A stretch of DNA of 64,000 bases from Ralstonia sp. UNC404CL21Col. GTDB taxonomy: Bacteria > Pseudomonadota > Gammaproteobacteria > Burkholderiales > Burkholderiaceae. Location: contig NZ_JIBE01000004.1 of NCBI RefSeq assembly GCF_000620465.1, positions 992,001-1,056,000 of the forward strand. The letters are read 5' to 3'. Under the pieces are notes generated by a model. The model saw only the letters and a program-made list of their open reading frames with translations. It searched no databases and was not told the origin of the DNA. Every line of letters starts with the position of its first letter. Position 1 is the stretch's first letter. Positions 34,249 to 43,502 of the stretch are shown here, in pieces. Made by a program: the position numbers and the translations under genes.

Positions 34249-35655
34249 ATGCCACATATCCTGATTGTCGAAGACGATGCCAACGCGCGGGCCGCTCTGG
34301 GTGAGCTGGTGGGTGCCGAGGGCTTCACCACCGCGCTGGCCGGGTCGCTGCGCGATGCGCGCATTCAGATGTCGCGTCACAGCCCCGATGCCGTGCTGAT
34401 CGATCTTGTCCTGCCTGACGGCAACGGCATGGATCTGATGGAAGACATCGCGCCGCACTCCGGCACCGAGATCATCGTCATGACGGGCCACGCCAGCGTG
34501 GAGACCGCCGTCGAGGCGCTGCGCATGGGCGCGGCCGACTACCTCGTCAAGCCGGTCAACTTCCAACGTTTGAAATCGGTCCTGGCACGGATTCCACGCC
34601 CGGGCGATCTCAAAGCCGAGATCGGCAATCTGCGGGGCGAGCTGCGGCGCCTGGGCCTCTTCGGCCAGATGCTCGGCAACTCGACGGCGATGCAGACGCT
34701 GTACGACCAGGTCAGCCGCGTGGCGCCCACCGAGGCGACTGTGCTGCTCATCGGCGAGTCGGGCACCGGCAAGGAGCTGGCCGCGCAGACCATTCACGAC
34801 CTCAGCCTGCGTCGCAAGCAGCCGTTCCTGCCGGTCAACTGCGGCGCCATTTCGCCCAACCTGATCGAGTCGGAAATGTTCGGCCACGAGCGCGGCAGCT
34901 TCACGGGCGCGGATCGCCAGCACAAGGGCTACTTCGAACGCGCCAACGGCGGCACGCTGTTCCTCGATGAAATTACCGAGATGCCGATCGAGCTGCAGGT
35001 GAAGCTGCTGCGCGTGCTGGAAACCGGCGTGTTCATGCGCGTGGGCACCAACCGCGAGATCGACTCCGACGTGCGCGTGATTGCCGCCACCAACCGCGAC
35101 CCCGAAGAGGCCGTGGCAGACGGCAAGCTGCGTGCCGACCTGTATCACCGCCTGAACGTGTTTCCGCTGCAATTGCCGCCGCTGCGCGAGCGCGGCAAGG
35201 ATGTCGAGCTGCTGGCCCAGCATTTCCTCGACCAGCTCAACGCGCAGAGCAATACCAAGAAGGCATTCCTGCCGCCCGCCATGGAGACACTGCGCAGCTA
35301 CCACTGGCCGGGCAATGTGCGCGAACTGCGCAACTACGTGCAGCGCGCGTACATCCTGTCGGACGACGCCGGCATCGATACCGCCAACGTGCCGCTGCAG
35401 GTGTCGAGCACGCAGACCACGTCGGGTTCCACGCTGACGATTTCGGTCGGCACATCGCTGGCGAGCGCCGACAAGAAGCTCATTCTTGCCACGCTCGAGC
35501 AATGCGGGGGTGTGAAAAAGCGTGCGGCCGAGCTGCTCGGTATCAGCCTGAAGACGCTTTACAACCGGCTTGAGGAATACGGCAACAGCGGCGGTGAGGA
35601 CGGCGGCGAGGGCAACAGCGCTGGTTCCGGCCGCGCGCATGCCACCGAGGCATAA
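34249..35655 (+). CDS. NtrC-family sigma-54 response regulator
   Basis: 468 residues. Receiver domain (about 1-120; EDD cluster, phospho-Asp in VLIDLVLPDGNG, Lys in VKPVN), AAA+ domain (about 140-375; GESGTGKE, GSFTGA, LDEITEMP) and C-terminal Fis HTH (AAELLGISLKTLYNRLEEY), then an acidic/Gly-rich tail. No histidine kinase gene is adjacent, so it is an orphan; the soluble hybrid kinase at 22 kb is a possible but unproven partner. The start MPHILIVEDD is fixed by the receiver fold. A likely activator of the local -24/-12 promoters, including its own. Confidence 0.94.
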   Translation: MPHILIVEDDANARAALGELVGAEGFTTALAGSLRDARIQMSRHSPDAVLIDLVLPDGNGMDLMEDIAPHSGTEIIVMTGHASVETAVEALRMGAADYLVKPVNFQRLKSVLARIPRPGDLKAEIGNLRGELRRLGLFGQMLGNSTAMQTLYDQVSRVAPTEATVLLIGESGTGKELAAQTIHDLSLRRKQPFLPVNCGAISPNLIESEMFGHERGSFTGADRQHKGYFERANGGTLFLDEITEMPIELQVKLLRVLETGVFMRVGTNREIDSDVRVIAATNRDPEEAVADGKLRADLYHRLNVFPLQLPPLRERGKDVELLAQHFLDQLNAQSNTKKAFLPPAMETLRSYHWPGNVRELRNYVQRAYILSDDAGIDTANVPLQVSSTQTTSGSTLTISVGTSLASADKKLILATLEQCGGVKKRAAELLGISLKTLYNRLEEYGNSGGEDGGEGNSAGSGRAHATEA

Positions 35656-35670
35656 CCCGACCTCCTGGCG

Positions 35671-35686
35671 CGGTACGCGGCTTGCT
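35671..35686 (+). promoter_or_regulatory. Putative sigma-54 promoter of the DUF1328 gene
   Basis: CGGTACGCGGCTTGCT: GG, ACG and TTGCT match. Predicted start about 35697, 49 nt before the ATG at 35746. Confidence 0.58.
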
Positions 35687-35745
35687 GATCCCGTGGGGTA
35701 TCCGCCCCATGGCGGCAAGCTCACTCAACTGCACAGGAGGTCACC

Positions 35746-35913
35746 ATGCTGCGTTATGCAGTCGTCTTTTTCATCATCGCCCTGATTGCGGCCGTGCTCG
35801 GGTTTGGCGGCATCGCTGCCGGCGCAGCGAGCATCGCCAAGATTCTGTTCATGATTTTCGTGGTGCTGTTTGTGGTCAGCCTCATCTGGGGCCTGGTCGC
35901 GGGCAGAGGATGA
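35746..35913 (+). CDS. DUF1328/YtjA-like small membrane protein
   Basis: 55 residues, almost entirely hydrophobic with two helices ([39 protein letters not shown]). The Phe-Gly-Gly-Ile-Ala turn and [11 protein letters not shown] are hallmarks of the DUF1328 (YtjA) family, seen in stress-induced operons. AGGAGG lies 6 bp upstream. It is followed by a DUF883-like and a YihY gene on the same strand. Function unknown. Confidence 0.9.
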   Translation: MLRYAVVFFIIALIAAVLGFGGIAAGAASIAKILFMIFVVLFVVSLIWGLVAGRG

Positions 35914-35982
35914 CGCCGGGATGATGCGCACAGCTTTCAACCCGGCTCTCACGATGCCATGCAACTCCAGGAGCGCTGACTG

Positions 35983-36288
35983 ATGGAACCGTCTCAAACC
36001 AACCCCTTTCCCAAATCCGATGCCAACGGCAACCTCATCCGCGGCGACGTGGCGCAAGCCGCCGAGCGTGTGAAGGCGACCACCGCACAGGCCATCGACC
36101 GCACTGCCGACGCTGCGGCCACCGCGCTCGACGAGGCCGCTGCCAAGCGCGAGCAACTGCGCGCTTCCCAGCAGCGCCTGATGAGCGATGCGGCCGAATG
36201 CATGCGGTCGCATCCGCTTGCGACGATTGGCCTCGCGTTCGGCGCGGGCTTTCTCATCAGCCGGTTGCTGGGCGGCGGTAACGACTGA
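35983..36288 (+). CDS. DUF883/ElaB-YqjD-like membrane-anchored protein
   Basis: 101 residues. An Ala/Glu/Arg-rich amphipathic helical region (about 20-75) is followed by one C-terminal membrane helix (HPLATIGLAFGAGFLISRLLG), the layout of ElaB/YqjD proteins that tether ribosomes to the inner membrane in stationary phase. It starts 69 bp after the DUF1328 stop, probably in the same transcript. A second protein of this type is encoded at 37430. Confidence 0.8.
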   Translation: MEPSQTNPFPKSDANGNLIRGDVAQAAERVKATTAQAIDRTADAAATALDEAAAKREQLRASQQRLMSDAAECMRSHPLATIGLAFGAGFLISRLLGGGND

Positions 36289-36409
36289 GGGGCGAAAGCC
36301 TTCCTTCGACGGCGGCCACGGTCGCGCGCTTGCGCGCGCGCCGTGCGCTGACTAGGCTCAAGGTCCAGGCCGGCATTGCGCTGGCCGCATCGCTTTGCAA
36401 GGAACCTCC

Positions 36410-37420
36410 ATGCGCCTGGCTGCCTGCTTCGACCGTGCCCTGCTCAAGCGATCTGCCCAGGTGCTGATCGGGGCAGTGCAGCAGTGGTCTGCGCATCGCG
36501 CCGCGAGCAAGGGCGCGGCGTTGTCGTTCTACACGTTGTTCTCGATGGCACCGGTGCTGGTGCTCGTGATCTCCATTGCGGGCTTGTTCTTTGGCGAACA
36601 GGCTGCGCGCGGCGAAATCTTTGGGCAGATCGAAGGGCTGGTCGGCGCGCAGGGTGCCTCCGCGGTGGAAGCCGTGCTTGCAGCAACCCGGCGCTCGGGC
36701 AACGGCCTGTTCGCGGCCGTCACTGCCGTCGCGCTGTTGTTGGTGGGCGCCACCACGGCGTTCTCCGAACTCAAGGACAGCCTCGATGAACTTTGGGACG
36801 TTCCGCCACGCCAGCAGCCCGGGCTGTGGGGGCTCCTGCGTTCACGTCTGTTGTCCTTTAGCCTGATCCTCGTGCTGGCGTTTCTGCTGCTGGTGTCGCT
36901 CACCATCAACGCGGCGTTGGCGGTGGTGGAGCGCTTCTGGGGCGCCTTGTGGTCGGGCTCCGCTTCGGGCATTGCGCTGCTGGCGGCCCAAGTGGTGTCG
37001 TCGGCGTTTTCGTTTGCCGTCGTGGCGCTGCTGTTCGGCACCATTTTCAAAATGCTGCCGGAGACGCGCGTGGCGTGGCGCGACGTCGCCCTCGGTGCTG
37101 TCGTGACGGCGCTGCTCTTCACGCTGGGCAAGCACCTCATCGGCCTGTATCTCGGCAACAGCGCGGTGGCATCGTCTTACGGGGCGGCAGGCTCGGTGGT
37201 GGCACTGATGCTGTGGATTTACTACTCGGCGCAGATCTTCTTTTTTGGCGCGCTGGTCACGCGGCAATATGCGTTGCAGTTCGGCAGCCGTCAGTACGAA
37301 GCGGCGGGCCGGGCCCATGCCGCCGCGCAGGCGGCATTGCTCAACCCGGCGCTGGCCGCCAACCTGTCCAATGGAGCGACGACGGGCAGCACCGCCAGCG
37401 CCCCACGCGACGGGCGCTAG
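36410..37420 (+). CDS. yihY: YihY/BrkB-family membrane protein
   Basis: 336 residues with six membrane helices. Signature features are KGAALSFYTLFSMAPVLVLV near the N-terminus, ELKDSLDELWDVPP after helix two and YGAAGSVVALMLWIYYSAQI near the last helix. Historically mis-annotated as ribonuclease BN; family function is unresolved. The start at 36410 follows AAGGAA. It lies 121 bp after the DUF883-like gene, so it may be co-transcribed or have its own promoter. Confidence 0.9.
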   Translation: MRLAACFDRALLKRSAQVLIGAVQQWSAHRAASKGAALSFYTLFSMAPVLVLVISIAGLFFGEQAARGEIFGQIEGLVGAQGASAVEAVLAATRRSGNGLFAAVTAVALLLVGATTAFSELKDSLDELWDVPPRQQPGLWGLLRSRLLSFSLILVLAFLLLVSLTINAALAVVERFWGALWSGSASGIALLAAQVVSSAFSFAVVALLFGTIFKMLPETRVAWRDVALGAVVTALLFTLGKHLIGLYLGNSAVASSYGAAGSVVALMLWIYYSAQIFFFGALVTRQYALQFGSRQYEAAGRAHAAAQAALLNPALAANLSNGATTGSTASAPRDGR

Positions 37421-37429
37421 GGCGCCCGC

Positions 37430-37744
37430 TCAATCCCGCGTCAACTGCTCCAGCAGCATCCCCGCCACAAACGCCAGGCCGACCGTAATGACCGGATGCT
37501 GACGCACGGAGCCGCTCGCCTGCTCCGAGACATTCGCGTGCAAGTTCTTCAACTGCTCAGTGCGTTTGTCGAACTGCGTGAGCGCAGTGGAAAGGACGCT
37601 CGCGAGCCGGTCGATCCCCTCGGCGGTCGCGTCTTTCACGCGCTGTGCGGTGTGGTCGATCTGCGGATGCAGCGTGGTGACGGTGGCACCGTTGGTGCCG
37701 TTCGCGCCATTGCTGCCGGGCGACTTCGGGTTCAGTTCGGTCAT
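37430..37744 (-). CDS. DUF883-like protein with C-terminal anchor
   Basis: 104 residues. An N-terminal Asn/Gly-rich spacer (GSNGANGTNGATVTT), an amphipathic helix (about 30-75) and a C-terminal hydrophobic segment (HPVITVGLAFVAGMLLEQL) parallel the protein at 35983, including the His-Pro before the membrane helix. AGGAGG lies 5 bp before the ATG, and a -24/-12 element lies 39 bp upstream. It converges with yihY. Confidence 0.78.
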   Translation of the reverse strand: MTELNPKSPGSNGANGTNGATVTTLHPQIDHTAQRVKDATAEGIDRLASVLSTALTQFDKRTEQLKNLHANVSEQASGSVRQHPVITVGLAFVAGMLLEQLTRD

Positions 37745-37782
37745 GTGGGCCTCCTGAGCTGGGTAACGTCACCCTGGTGGCA

Positions 37783-37798
37783 AGCAACCGCCATGCCC
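37783..37798 (-). promoter_or_regulatory. Putative sigma-54 promoter of the second DUF883-like gene
   Basis: The minus strand reads GGGCATGGCGGTTGCT (GGCA, G and TTGCT match). Predicted start about 37772, a 28-nt leader including the Shine-Dalgarno. Confidence 0.62.
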
Positions 37799-37817
37799 CC
37801 AACGTTGCGCGATGCCA

Positions 37818-37843
37818 AAAGAAAAGGGCCACGACTGTGGCCC
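37818..37843 (-). terminator. Terminator of the 75-residue protein gene
   Basis: GGGCCAC (37826-37832) pairs with GTGGCCC (37837-37843), followed on the minus strand by CTTTTCTTTT. It ends the transcript of the gene whose stop is at 37868. Confidence 0.8.
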
Positions 37844-37867
37844 TCGACACGGTGAGGAACTGCGCGG

Positions 37868-38095
37868 CTAGCCGACCGTCACCACGGTCTTGCGCACGGC
37901 CCAGATTTCAGCTTGCAGGGCGAGTGCGGCGAGTGCCTGCAGGCTGTCCTGCGGCAGGGCCTTGATCCGTTTGCGGCGATTGGCGGCACGCTGCTGACGC
38001 GCCGCGCGCACGCTTTGCTCGTCGAGTTGCCACGCCTTGCGGGTGGTCTCGAGGATGCGTTGCACTGCCGGATCGACAGGGATTCGACTACGCAC
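37868..38095 (-). CDS. Hypothetical small basic protein
   Basis: 75 residues from a GTG at 38095 with AAGGAG 9 bp upstream; the frame is open to 38170 but without a better start. The sequence begins (V)RSRIPVDPAVQRILETTRK and is rich in Arg, Gln and Ala, probably all helical. No family recognised. It is separated from the divergent prfC by 371 bp, which contain a TACAAT -10-like element at 38332 and otherwise nothing I can assign. Confidence 0.6.
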   Translation of the reverse strand: MRSRIPVDPAVQRILETTRKAWQLDEQSVRAARQQRAANRRKRIKALPQDSLQALAALALQAEIWAVRKTVVTVG

Positions 38096-38466
38096 GATGT
38101 TGGACTCCTTGCTTCTTTGCTTCTTCAATGTCGCGGCGTACCCAACGGCGGGTTTCGCGACGGACTCCACAATACGGGAGCTTCATGACAACTTCGATAA
38201 CACCGGTTCCGAAAGGGTTGTCAGTGCATTCCCACAACGGGTTGGTCTCCTCCGTCCGGGGGACGGTTCCTAGGGAGTTTCCCGCGCTTGCGGCCCGGAT
38301 CAGTTGATCCTAAGCAAGGGCGCCGATCGCGTACAATCTCGGCTGCTCCGGATTGACAACGCCGTCCGGGCAGTCCATCGGCCGCCGGGATGACCCGCCA
38401 GCCAGCGCACGTGCCACGTGCGCAACCATCCGCATTTTTCACTTCTTCCCTTTCGGTTTTTTGCCC

Positions 38467-40062
38467 GTGAGTACGCTGCAGCAGGAGATCCGGCGCCGCC
38501 GGACGTTCGCCATCATTGCCCACCCGGATGCGGGTAAAACCACGCTGACCGAGAAACTGCTGTGGTTCGGCGGCGCCATCCAGATGGCCGGCGCCGTGCG
38601 TGCACGTAAAGCCAACCGCCACGCCACCTCCGACTGGATGGAGATGGAAAAGCAGCGCGGCATCTCCGTCACGTCCTCGGTGATGCAATTCCCCTACCGG
38701 AACGACGGCGGCGACTACATCGTCAACCTGCTCGACACCCCGGGCCACGAAGACTTCTCGGAAGACACGTACCGCACGCTCACGGCCGTCGACTCTGCCG
38801 TGATGGTGATCGACTCCGTCAACGGCGTGGAAGCGCAGACCATCAAGCTGCTCAACGTCTGCCGCCTGCGCAGCACGCCCATCCTCACGTTCATCAACAA
38901 GCTCGACCGTGAGGGCCGTGCGCCCATCGAGCTGCTCGATGAAATCGAAAGCGTGCTGCAGATCCAGTGCGCGCCGATGACCTGGCCGATCGGCATGGGC
39001 AAATCGTTCAAGGGCGTGTATCACCTCGTGAACGATACGGTCCAGCTGTTCGACCCGAATGCCGACAGCGAGAAGGGTGCCACCGCCGGCCTGATTCAAG
39101 GTCTGGACAACCCCGAGCTGGACCGCGTGCTGGGCTCGCAGGCGGAAGAACTGCGCATCGACATCGAACTCGTGCGCGGCGCATCGCACACGTTCGACAA
39201 AGAGGCGTTCCTGGCGGGCAAGCAGTGCCCGGTGTACTTCGGTTCGGCGGTGAACAACTTCGGCGTGCAGTCGCTGCTCGATGCGCTGGTCGATCAGTCG
39301 CCCGAGCCGCTGGCGCGCCCCACCGAAACCCGCGAAGTCAAGCCGATGGAAGAGAAGTTCACCGGCTTCGTCTTCAAGATCCAGGCCAACATGGACCCGA
39401 AGCACCGTGACCGCATCGCGTTTGTGCGCGTGTGCTCGGGCCGCTTCGAGCGCGGCATGAAGCTGCTGCAGGTGTCCACCGGCAAGACGGTTGCCATCAA
39501 CAACGCCATCACGTTCATGGCGCAGGACCGCAACACCACGGAAGAGGCCTTTGCCGGCGACATCATCGGCGTGCCCAACCACGGCACGATCCGGCTGGGC
39601 GATGCCTTCACGGAAGGCGAGGCGCTTAAGTTCACGGGTATCCCGTCGTTTGCGCCGGAATTTTTCCGCCGCGCGCGCCTGAACAACCCGCTGCGCCTGA
39701 AGCAGCTGCAGAAGGGTCTGCAGCAGCTGGCCGAAGAAGGCGCCACGCAGATGTTCCGCCCGCTGGCATCGAACGACCTGGTGCTGGGCGCCGTCGGTAT
39801 CCTGCAGTTCGACGTGGTGGCGCACCGCCTTGAGCACGAATACGGCGTCGATGCCATCTTCGAACCGCACGAATGCTCCACCGCCCGCTGGCTGCGCGGC
39901 AAGCAGGAAGATATCGACAAGCTGATCGACAAGGCCGGCCACAACGTGGCCCTGGATGGTGCGGGTGACTACGTGTACCTGGCGCCGAGCCAGGTGAACC
40001 TGCGCCTGACGCAGGAGCGCTTTCCGGACATCCAGTTCATGGAAACGCGGGAAATCGTCTAA
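38467..40062 (+). CDS. prfC: Peptide chain release factor 3 (RF3)
   Basis: 531 residues, full length for RF3. This translational GTPase recycles RF1/RF2 from the ribosome after termination. G1 is [10 protein letters not shown]3 DTPGHEDF and G4 NKLDRE, and the family start [20 protein letters not shown] fixes the GTG at 38467. No good Shine-Dalgarno is visible. A core translation gene on this replicon supports calling it a chromid. It is monocistronic with a terminator. Confidence 0.96.
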   Translation: MSTLQQEIRRRRTFAIIAHPDAGKTTLTEKLLWFGGAIQMAGAVRARKANRHATSDWMEMEKQRGISVTSSVMQFPYRNDGGDYIVNLLDTPGHEDFSEDTYRTLTAVDSAVMVIDSVNGVEAQTIKLLNVCRLRSTPILTFINKLDREGRAPIELLDEIESVLQIQCAPMTWPIGMGKSFKGVYHLVNDTVQLFDPNADSEKGATAGLIQGLDNPELDRVLGSQAEELRIDIELVRGASHTFDKEAFLAGKQCPVYFGSAVNNFGVQSLLDALVDQSPEPLARPTETREVKPMEEKFTGFVFKIQANMDPKHRDRIAFVRVCSGRFERGMKLLQVSTGKTVAINNAITFMAQDRNTTEEAFAGDIIGVPNHGTIRLGDAFTEGEALKFTGIPSFAPEFFRRARLNNPLRLKQLQKGLQQLAEEGATQMFRPLASNDLVLGAVGILQFDVVAHRLEHEYGVDAIFEPHECSTARWLRGKQEDIDKLIDKAGHNVALDGAGDYVYLAPSQVNLRLTQERFPDIQFMETREIV

Positions 40063-40082
40063 CGGGCGATGGGCGAAAGAAA

Positions 40083-40105
40083 CGGGGCCATGTGCCCCGT
40101 TTTTA
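40083..40105 (+). terminator. Terminator of prfC
   Basis: ACGGGGC and GCCCCGT flank the loop CATGT and are followed by TTTTATT. Confidence 0.9.
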
Positions 40106-40612
40106 TTGACCTGTTCGGCGTGACACCGGGCAAACCGCTTCAAGCTGGCGGGCACCGCTGTCGGCGTTTCGCGGTGAGAGCTGCAGAAGCTGCAGAGGCT
40201 GCGGGTCTGCCCCGGCCACTTTGACCGTGACCGGCTTGCCTGTATGGAACAACGCGTAGAAGCGCGCCCGCGACTTTACATCACCCCCGGCATAGGCTTC
40301 CATGTCGGACACTTCAAGGCGCGCCGGAATCGTTAAGCGCAGAGGGCCGGAAGCGAATTGGATGCGGAGGGCCGTACCGTTTTGCTCCGGTTGCGCACTT
40401 GTGAATACCGCAACGTGGAGCCGCCCGTCCTCGCAGTTGGCGTAAAAGCTCAAGCCATCGGTTTCATAGCCGCCATACGTCAATGACTGTGCGACGTAGT
40501 ACCAGCTTGCGAGGTCTTCTTCGGCGGTTTCCGTGGTGGCCGCCAACGCGGAAGTGGTCAACAAGGTGGCGATGGCAGCAATGGACCGGACGCGCAATTC
40601 GGGGCCTCTCAC
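40103..40612 (-). CDS. Hypothetical exported protein
   Basis: About 169 residues from a GTG at 40612 (a TTG seven codons... or so later is an alternative; no strong ribosome site). A signal peptide (SIAAIATLLTTSALAA) is followed by TETAEEDLASWYYVAQSL, YANCEDGRLHVAVFTS and a C-terminal VCPVSRR. The two Cys may form a disulfide. No family recognised. It lies 64 bp past the end of mdcH on the same strand but looks unrelated to malonate metabolism. Confidence 0.6.
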   Translation of the reverse strand: MRGPELRVRSIAAIATLLTTSALAATTETAEEDLASWYYVAQSLTYGGYETDGLSFYANCEDGRLHVAVFTSAQPEQNGTALRIQFASGPLRLTIPARLEVSDMEAYAGGDVKSRARFYALFHTGKPVTVKVAGADPQPLQLLQLSPRNADSGARQLEAVCPVSRRTGQ

Positions 40613-40676
40613 GAGCGATGAAATCCGGCGCGCAACGATGCCGGAATGCCACTGAAAAGTCCATGACCCAGATAAT

Positions 40677-41612
40677 TCAAAGGCCGTCCCCGCGGCGTTG
40701 GCGCTGTATCCGCACCCGCACCGCATCCAGCCCGGCGCCCGCATCCAACACAGCCTCTGCGGCAAACACACCTTGCGCCAGGCGCGCCAGAGTGCCGCCG
40801 CCCGGCACCTCCACCGCCATGTTTGCGCCGCGTTCCAGCGCATGCCGCAGCGTGTCGTGCCACAACACCGGCCGAGCCATGTTCCAGGCGAGATCTTCGA
40901 CGATGAGATTGGCGCGAAACAGCGCCCGCGCGCGACTGCTGCTGACGTAGGTGAGTTGCGGTGCGTGGGCCGTGACCTTTGCGGCAGCGGTCGCTAACTC
41001 GGCAGCCTGTGCGTCAAGCAACGGGCAGTGCGACGGCACCGCCATGCACAACCGCGTCGCCTTCGATGCGCCGTGGGCCAGCGCGCGTTCGGCGACCCGC
41101 GCGAGCGCTGCGTCGTTGCCGGCCACGACGATCTGCCGTTCCGCATTCACATTGGCGACATAGGCCGGCGTGGCGGTGGCGTCGACTTGCGCAACGATGC
41201 CGCTGACCTCCGGTTCGGCGAGGCCGATGATGGCGACCATGCCGTAACCGCTTGGGTAAGCGTCTTCCATGAGCTGAGCCCGCAGGCGCACCAGGCGCAG
41301 CGCATCGCTGAACTCCAGCACGCCGGCGAGAACCGCCGCAGGCCACGCGCCAATGGACAGGCCCGCCACCATGTCCGGTCCTGCGTCCTGCCGAGCCAGC
41401 GTGCGAGCGACGGCCGCGCCGGCAATCAGGAGACAAAGCTGTACGGCCACCGTCGACCGCAACGCCTCTGCGGTATCGATCGTGAGCGGATCGACGCCGA
41501 GCACGTCGCCGGCTTCGGTCAACGTCTGCGCAACAACCGGGTCATCAGGCAGCGCACGCAGCATGCCCGCGCGCTGGCTGCCCTGGCCGGGAAACATGAA
41601 CAGGATGCTCAT
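40677..41612 (-). CDS. mdcH: Malonate decarboxylase malonyl-CoA acyltransferase, epsilon subunit
   Basis: 311 residues. It transfers malonyl groups to the MdcC carrier to prime the decarboxylase. The acyltransferase fold has FPGQGSQRAGM at the N-terminus, the nucleophile elbow GLSIGAWPA (Ser in GLSIG) and the catalytic His in AVPSHCPLLD. ATG at 41612 overlaps the mdcG stop by 4 bp. Last gene of the mdc operon. Confidence 0.93.
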   Translation of the reverse strand: MSILFMFPGQGSQRAGMLRALPDDPVVAQTLTEAGDVLGVDPLTIDTAEALRSTVAVQLCLLIAGAAVARTLARQDAGPDMVAGLSIGAWPAAVLAGVLEFSDALRLVRLRAQLMEDAYPSGYGMVAIIGLAEPEVSGIVAQVDATATPAYVANVNAERQIVVAGNDAALARVAERALAHGASKATRLCMAVPSHCPLLDAQAAELATAAAKVTAHAPQLTYVSSSRARALFRANLIVEDLAWNMARPVLWHDTLRHALERGANMAVEVPGGGTLARLAQGVFAAEAVLDAGAGLDAVRVRIQRQRRGDGL

Positions 41613-42244
41613 GCCGCGTCGCTCCATGGGTCTGCGACGAGCCGGGGGCCGTGGTCGGTCTTGAGCATCGTTTGATGCGGCGATGCCAGCCAGTCGCGTA
41701 ACGCGAAGCCGCCGTAGCCGGTGTCGATCTGCAAATCGACGCGGCACTCGGTATCGCTCAACAGGCGGACGAGCTGATCGCGTTGCGCAGTCGACGGGGC
41801 ACGCGGCATGCGCACAACGAGATCGATATCGCTCTCCGCATGCAGCACAGGCAACCCGCTGGCGAGCGCAAAGCCGGCGCCGCCCGTCGGCCCCCACGCC
41901 CAGCCGAGTGCGTTGAGTCCGGGCGCAAGCGCACGCAAGGTGCGCAGTGCCGCAAACGGCGCATCGGGCGCAATGGAGGCCGTTGTGGCGGCCAGCGCCT
42001 CGGGCGAGACGACACGCGTGATGCTGTTGGCAGCTGCCGTCGCCGCGCAGCGTTCATGCCGGGCGACGCCGCGCAGGCCGACCGGCACGGAACCATCGGT
42101 GCCGCGCGGTGCGCGTCGCACCACGACAGGCGCCCCTTGCCGGCATGCCGTGATGGCCCAGTCCGGCAGGGGCGCGCCATCCGTCGCCACGGGTGTCTCA
42201 GACACCCACAGCAGATCGTGCGCGCGCAGCGGCGAGGGTGTCAT
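41609..42244 (-). CDS. mdcG: Phosphoribosyl-dephospho-CoA transferase (holo-ACP synthase)
   Basis: 211 residues. It attaches the 2'-(5''-triphosphoribosyl)-3'-dephospho-CoA group to MdcC. The nucleotidyltransferase motif is visible (WGPTGGAGFALASGLP, then ESDIDLVVRMP with the paired Asp). It is coupled by 4-bp overlaps to madM upstream and mdcH downstream. Confidence 0.92.
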   Translation of the reverse strand: MTPSPLRAHDLLWVSETPVATDGAPLPDWAITACRQGAPVVVRRAPRGTDGSVPVGLRGVARHERCAATAAANSITRVVSPEALAATTASIAPDAPFAALRTLRALAPGLNALGWAWGPTGGAGFALASGLPVLHAESDIDLVVRMPRAPSTAQRDQLVRLLSDTECRVDLQIDTGYGGFALRDWLASPHQTMLKTDHGPRLVADPWSDAA

Positions 42245-43005
42245 CGCAGCAGCGCTTGTGTGGCCAGGAACAGGATCGACGGTCCGAGCAGGCAGCCGAG
42301 GCCCGTATGGAACGTCGCCACGAGCGAGCCGTACGGCACCAGCCGCCGATCCGTGGCGGCCAGGCCCGCCGACACCCCGCTGACCGTACCCGCCAATCCG
42401 CCGAACACCATGGCCGCGCGCGGGTTGTTCAGGCCGAGCGCCTTGGCCGCGAACGGCGTGCCGACCATCACCAGGATCGCCTTGACGAGGCCCGTCGCAA
42501 TCGACAGTGCCATCACATCGGAGGTGGCACCCAGCGCCGCGCCGGTCACCGGCCCGACGATGTACGTGACGGCACCCGCGCCGATGGTGGTGACGCTCAC
42601 CGGATCGGTGTAACCGAAGGCGTAGGCAACGCAGGCGCCGACGATGAACGGCAGCACCGTTCCCAGCAGCAGCGAGATGGCGCCGATCATGCCGGCCTTG
42701 CGTGCCTCGGTCACCTGCACTTCAAAGGCCGTGGCCACGATGGCGAAATCGCGCAGCATGGCGCCGCCCATCAGGCCGATCCCGCCGAACAGCTTCAGGT
42801 CTGCCAGGCCACGCTCGCCGCCGGTCTGCATGCCGCCCCAATAGGCGAGTACCAGCCCGATCATGATGGCGATGGCCGAGCCGTGCACGCGCCCGAACGT
42901 CAGCTTCTTGGACACCCACATCGACAGACCCATGACGATGCCGACCAGCGCGAACGCCGCGACCAGCCCGTTGTGCTGCAGAACTTTCTCTAGCATTGAC
43001 AGCAT
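42241..43005 (-). CDS. madM: Malonate transporter subunit MadM
   Basis: 254 residues with about eight membrane helices. Together with MadL it forms a two-component malonate:sodium symporter. GGIGLMGGAMLRDFAIVATA and GPVTGAALGATSDVMALSIA are characteristic of MadM. The ATG at 43005 is 11 bp after the madL stop. Confidence 0.93.
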   Translation of the reverse strand: MLSMLEKVLQHNGLVAAFALVGIVMGLSMWVSKKLTFGRVHGSAIAIMIGLVLAYWGGMQTGGERGLADLKLFGGIGLMGGAMLRDFAIVATAFEVQVTEARKAGMIGAISLLLGTVLPFIVGACVAYAFGYTDPVSVTTIGAGAVTYIVGPVTGAALGATSDVMALSIATGLVKAILVMVGTPFAAKALGLNNPRAAMVFGGLAGTVSGVSAGLAATDRRLVPYGSLVATFHTGLGCLLGPSILFLATQALLR

Positions 43006-43016
43006 GGTGCGGCTCC

Positions 43017-43424
43017 TTAGGCGCGGGCTTGTTCGGATTCAGGCAGTGGCGGCAGCGGTTGTCGGTTTTCTGCCTTGCCTGTGCGGTTGATGACCGCGAT
43101 GCACGCACCGCACACGATCACCGCGCCGATGGCACCGAGCAACGCAACGGGTCCGCCGCGCAGTGCCGTGACGACGTTCTGCGTGGCTGCCATGGCCACC
43201 ACTACGGGGATGTACATCGCGCCCCAGAATGAGACGCCCGCCTCGGTGGCGGCGGGCATCAGGCCGCGCTTGTGCAGGTAGAGCCGCGCGAAGATCAGCA
43301 GCAGCATGGCGATGCCCACGCCGCCGACATTGGCCTTCACGCCGATGGCCTGGCCGAGCAGGTCGCCCAGGAAGAGGCCGGCGATATGACAGAGCGCCAG
43401 CAGGGTTGTACCGTAGATGATCAC
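43017..43424 (-). CDS. madL: Malonate transporter subunit MadL
   Basis: 135 residues, about four membrane helices, GTG start at 43424 with AGGAGAC 8 bp upstream. Starts VIIYGTTLLALCHIAGLFLG and contains GVSFWGAMYIPVVVAMAATQ, both typical of MadL. It needs MadM for function. It is separated from mdcE by 387 bp that contain repeats, so it may rely on read-through or on an internal promoter. Confidence 0.92.
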   Translation of the reverse strand: MIIYGTTLLALCHIAGLFLGDLLGQAIGVKANVGGVGIAMLLLIFARLYLHKRGLMPAATEAGVSFWGAMYIPVVVAMAATQNVVTALRGGPVALLGAIGAVIVCGACIAVINRTGKAENRQPLPPLPESEQARA

Positions 43425-43502
43425 GTCTTTGTCTCCTGAAGGAACGGCGATGGGTCGCCTGTTGTGGTGTTTGGGTGATCGAGGGTTGAGGACTGGTTGT
43501 TT

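Noticed and set aside
36319-36334. CGGTCGCGCGCTTGCG before yihY as a sigma-54 promoter
   Set aside because: Only the GG and TTGC match, and the sequence is a CG-rich simple stretch where chance matches are frequent.
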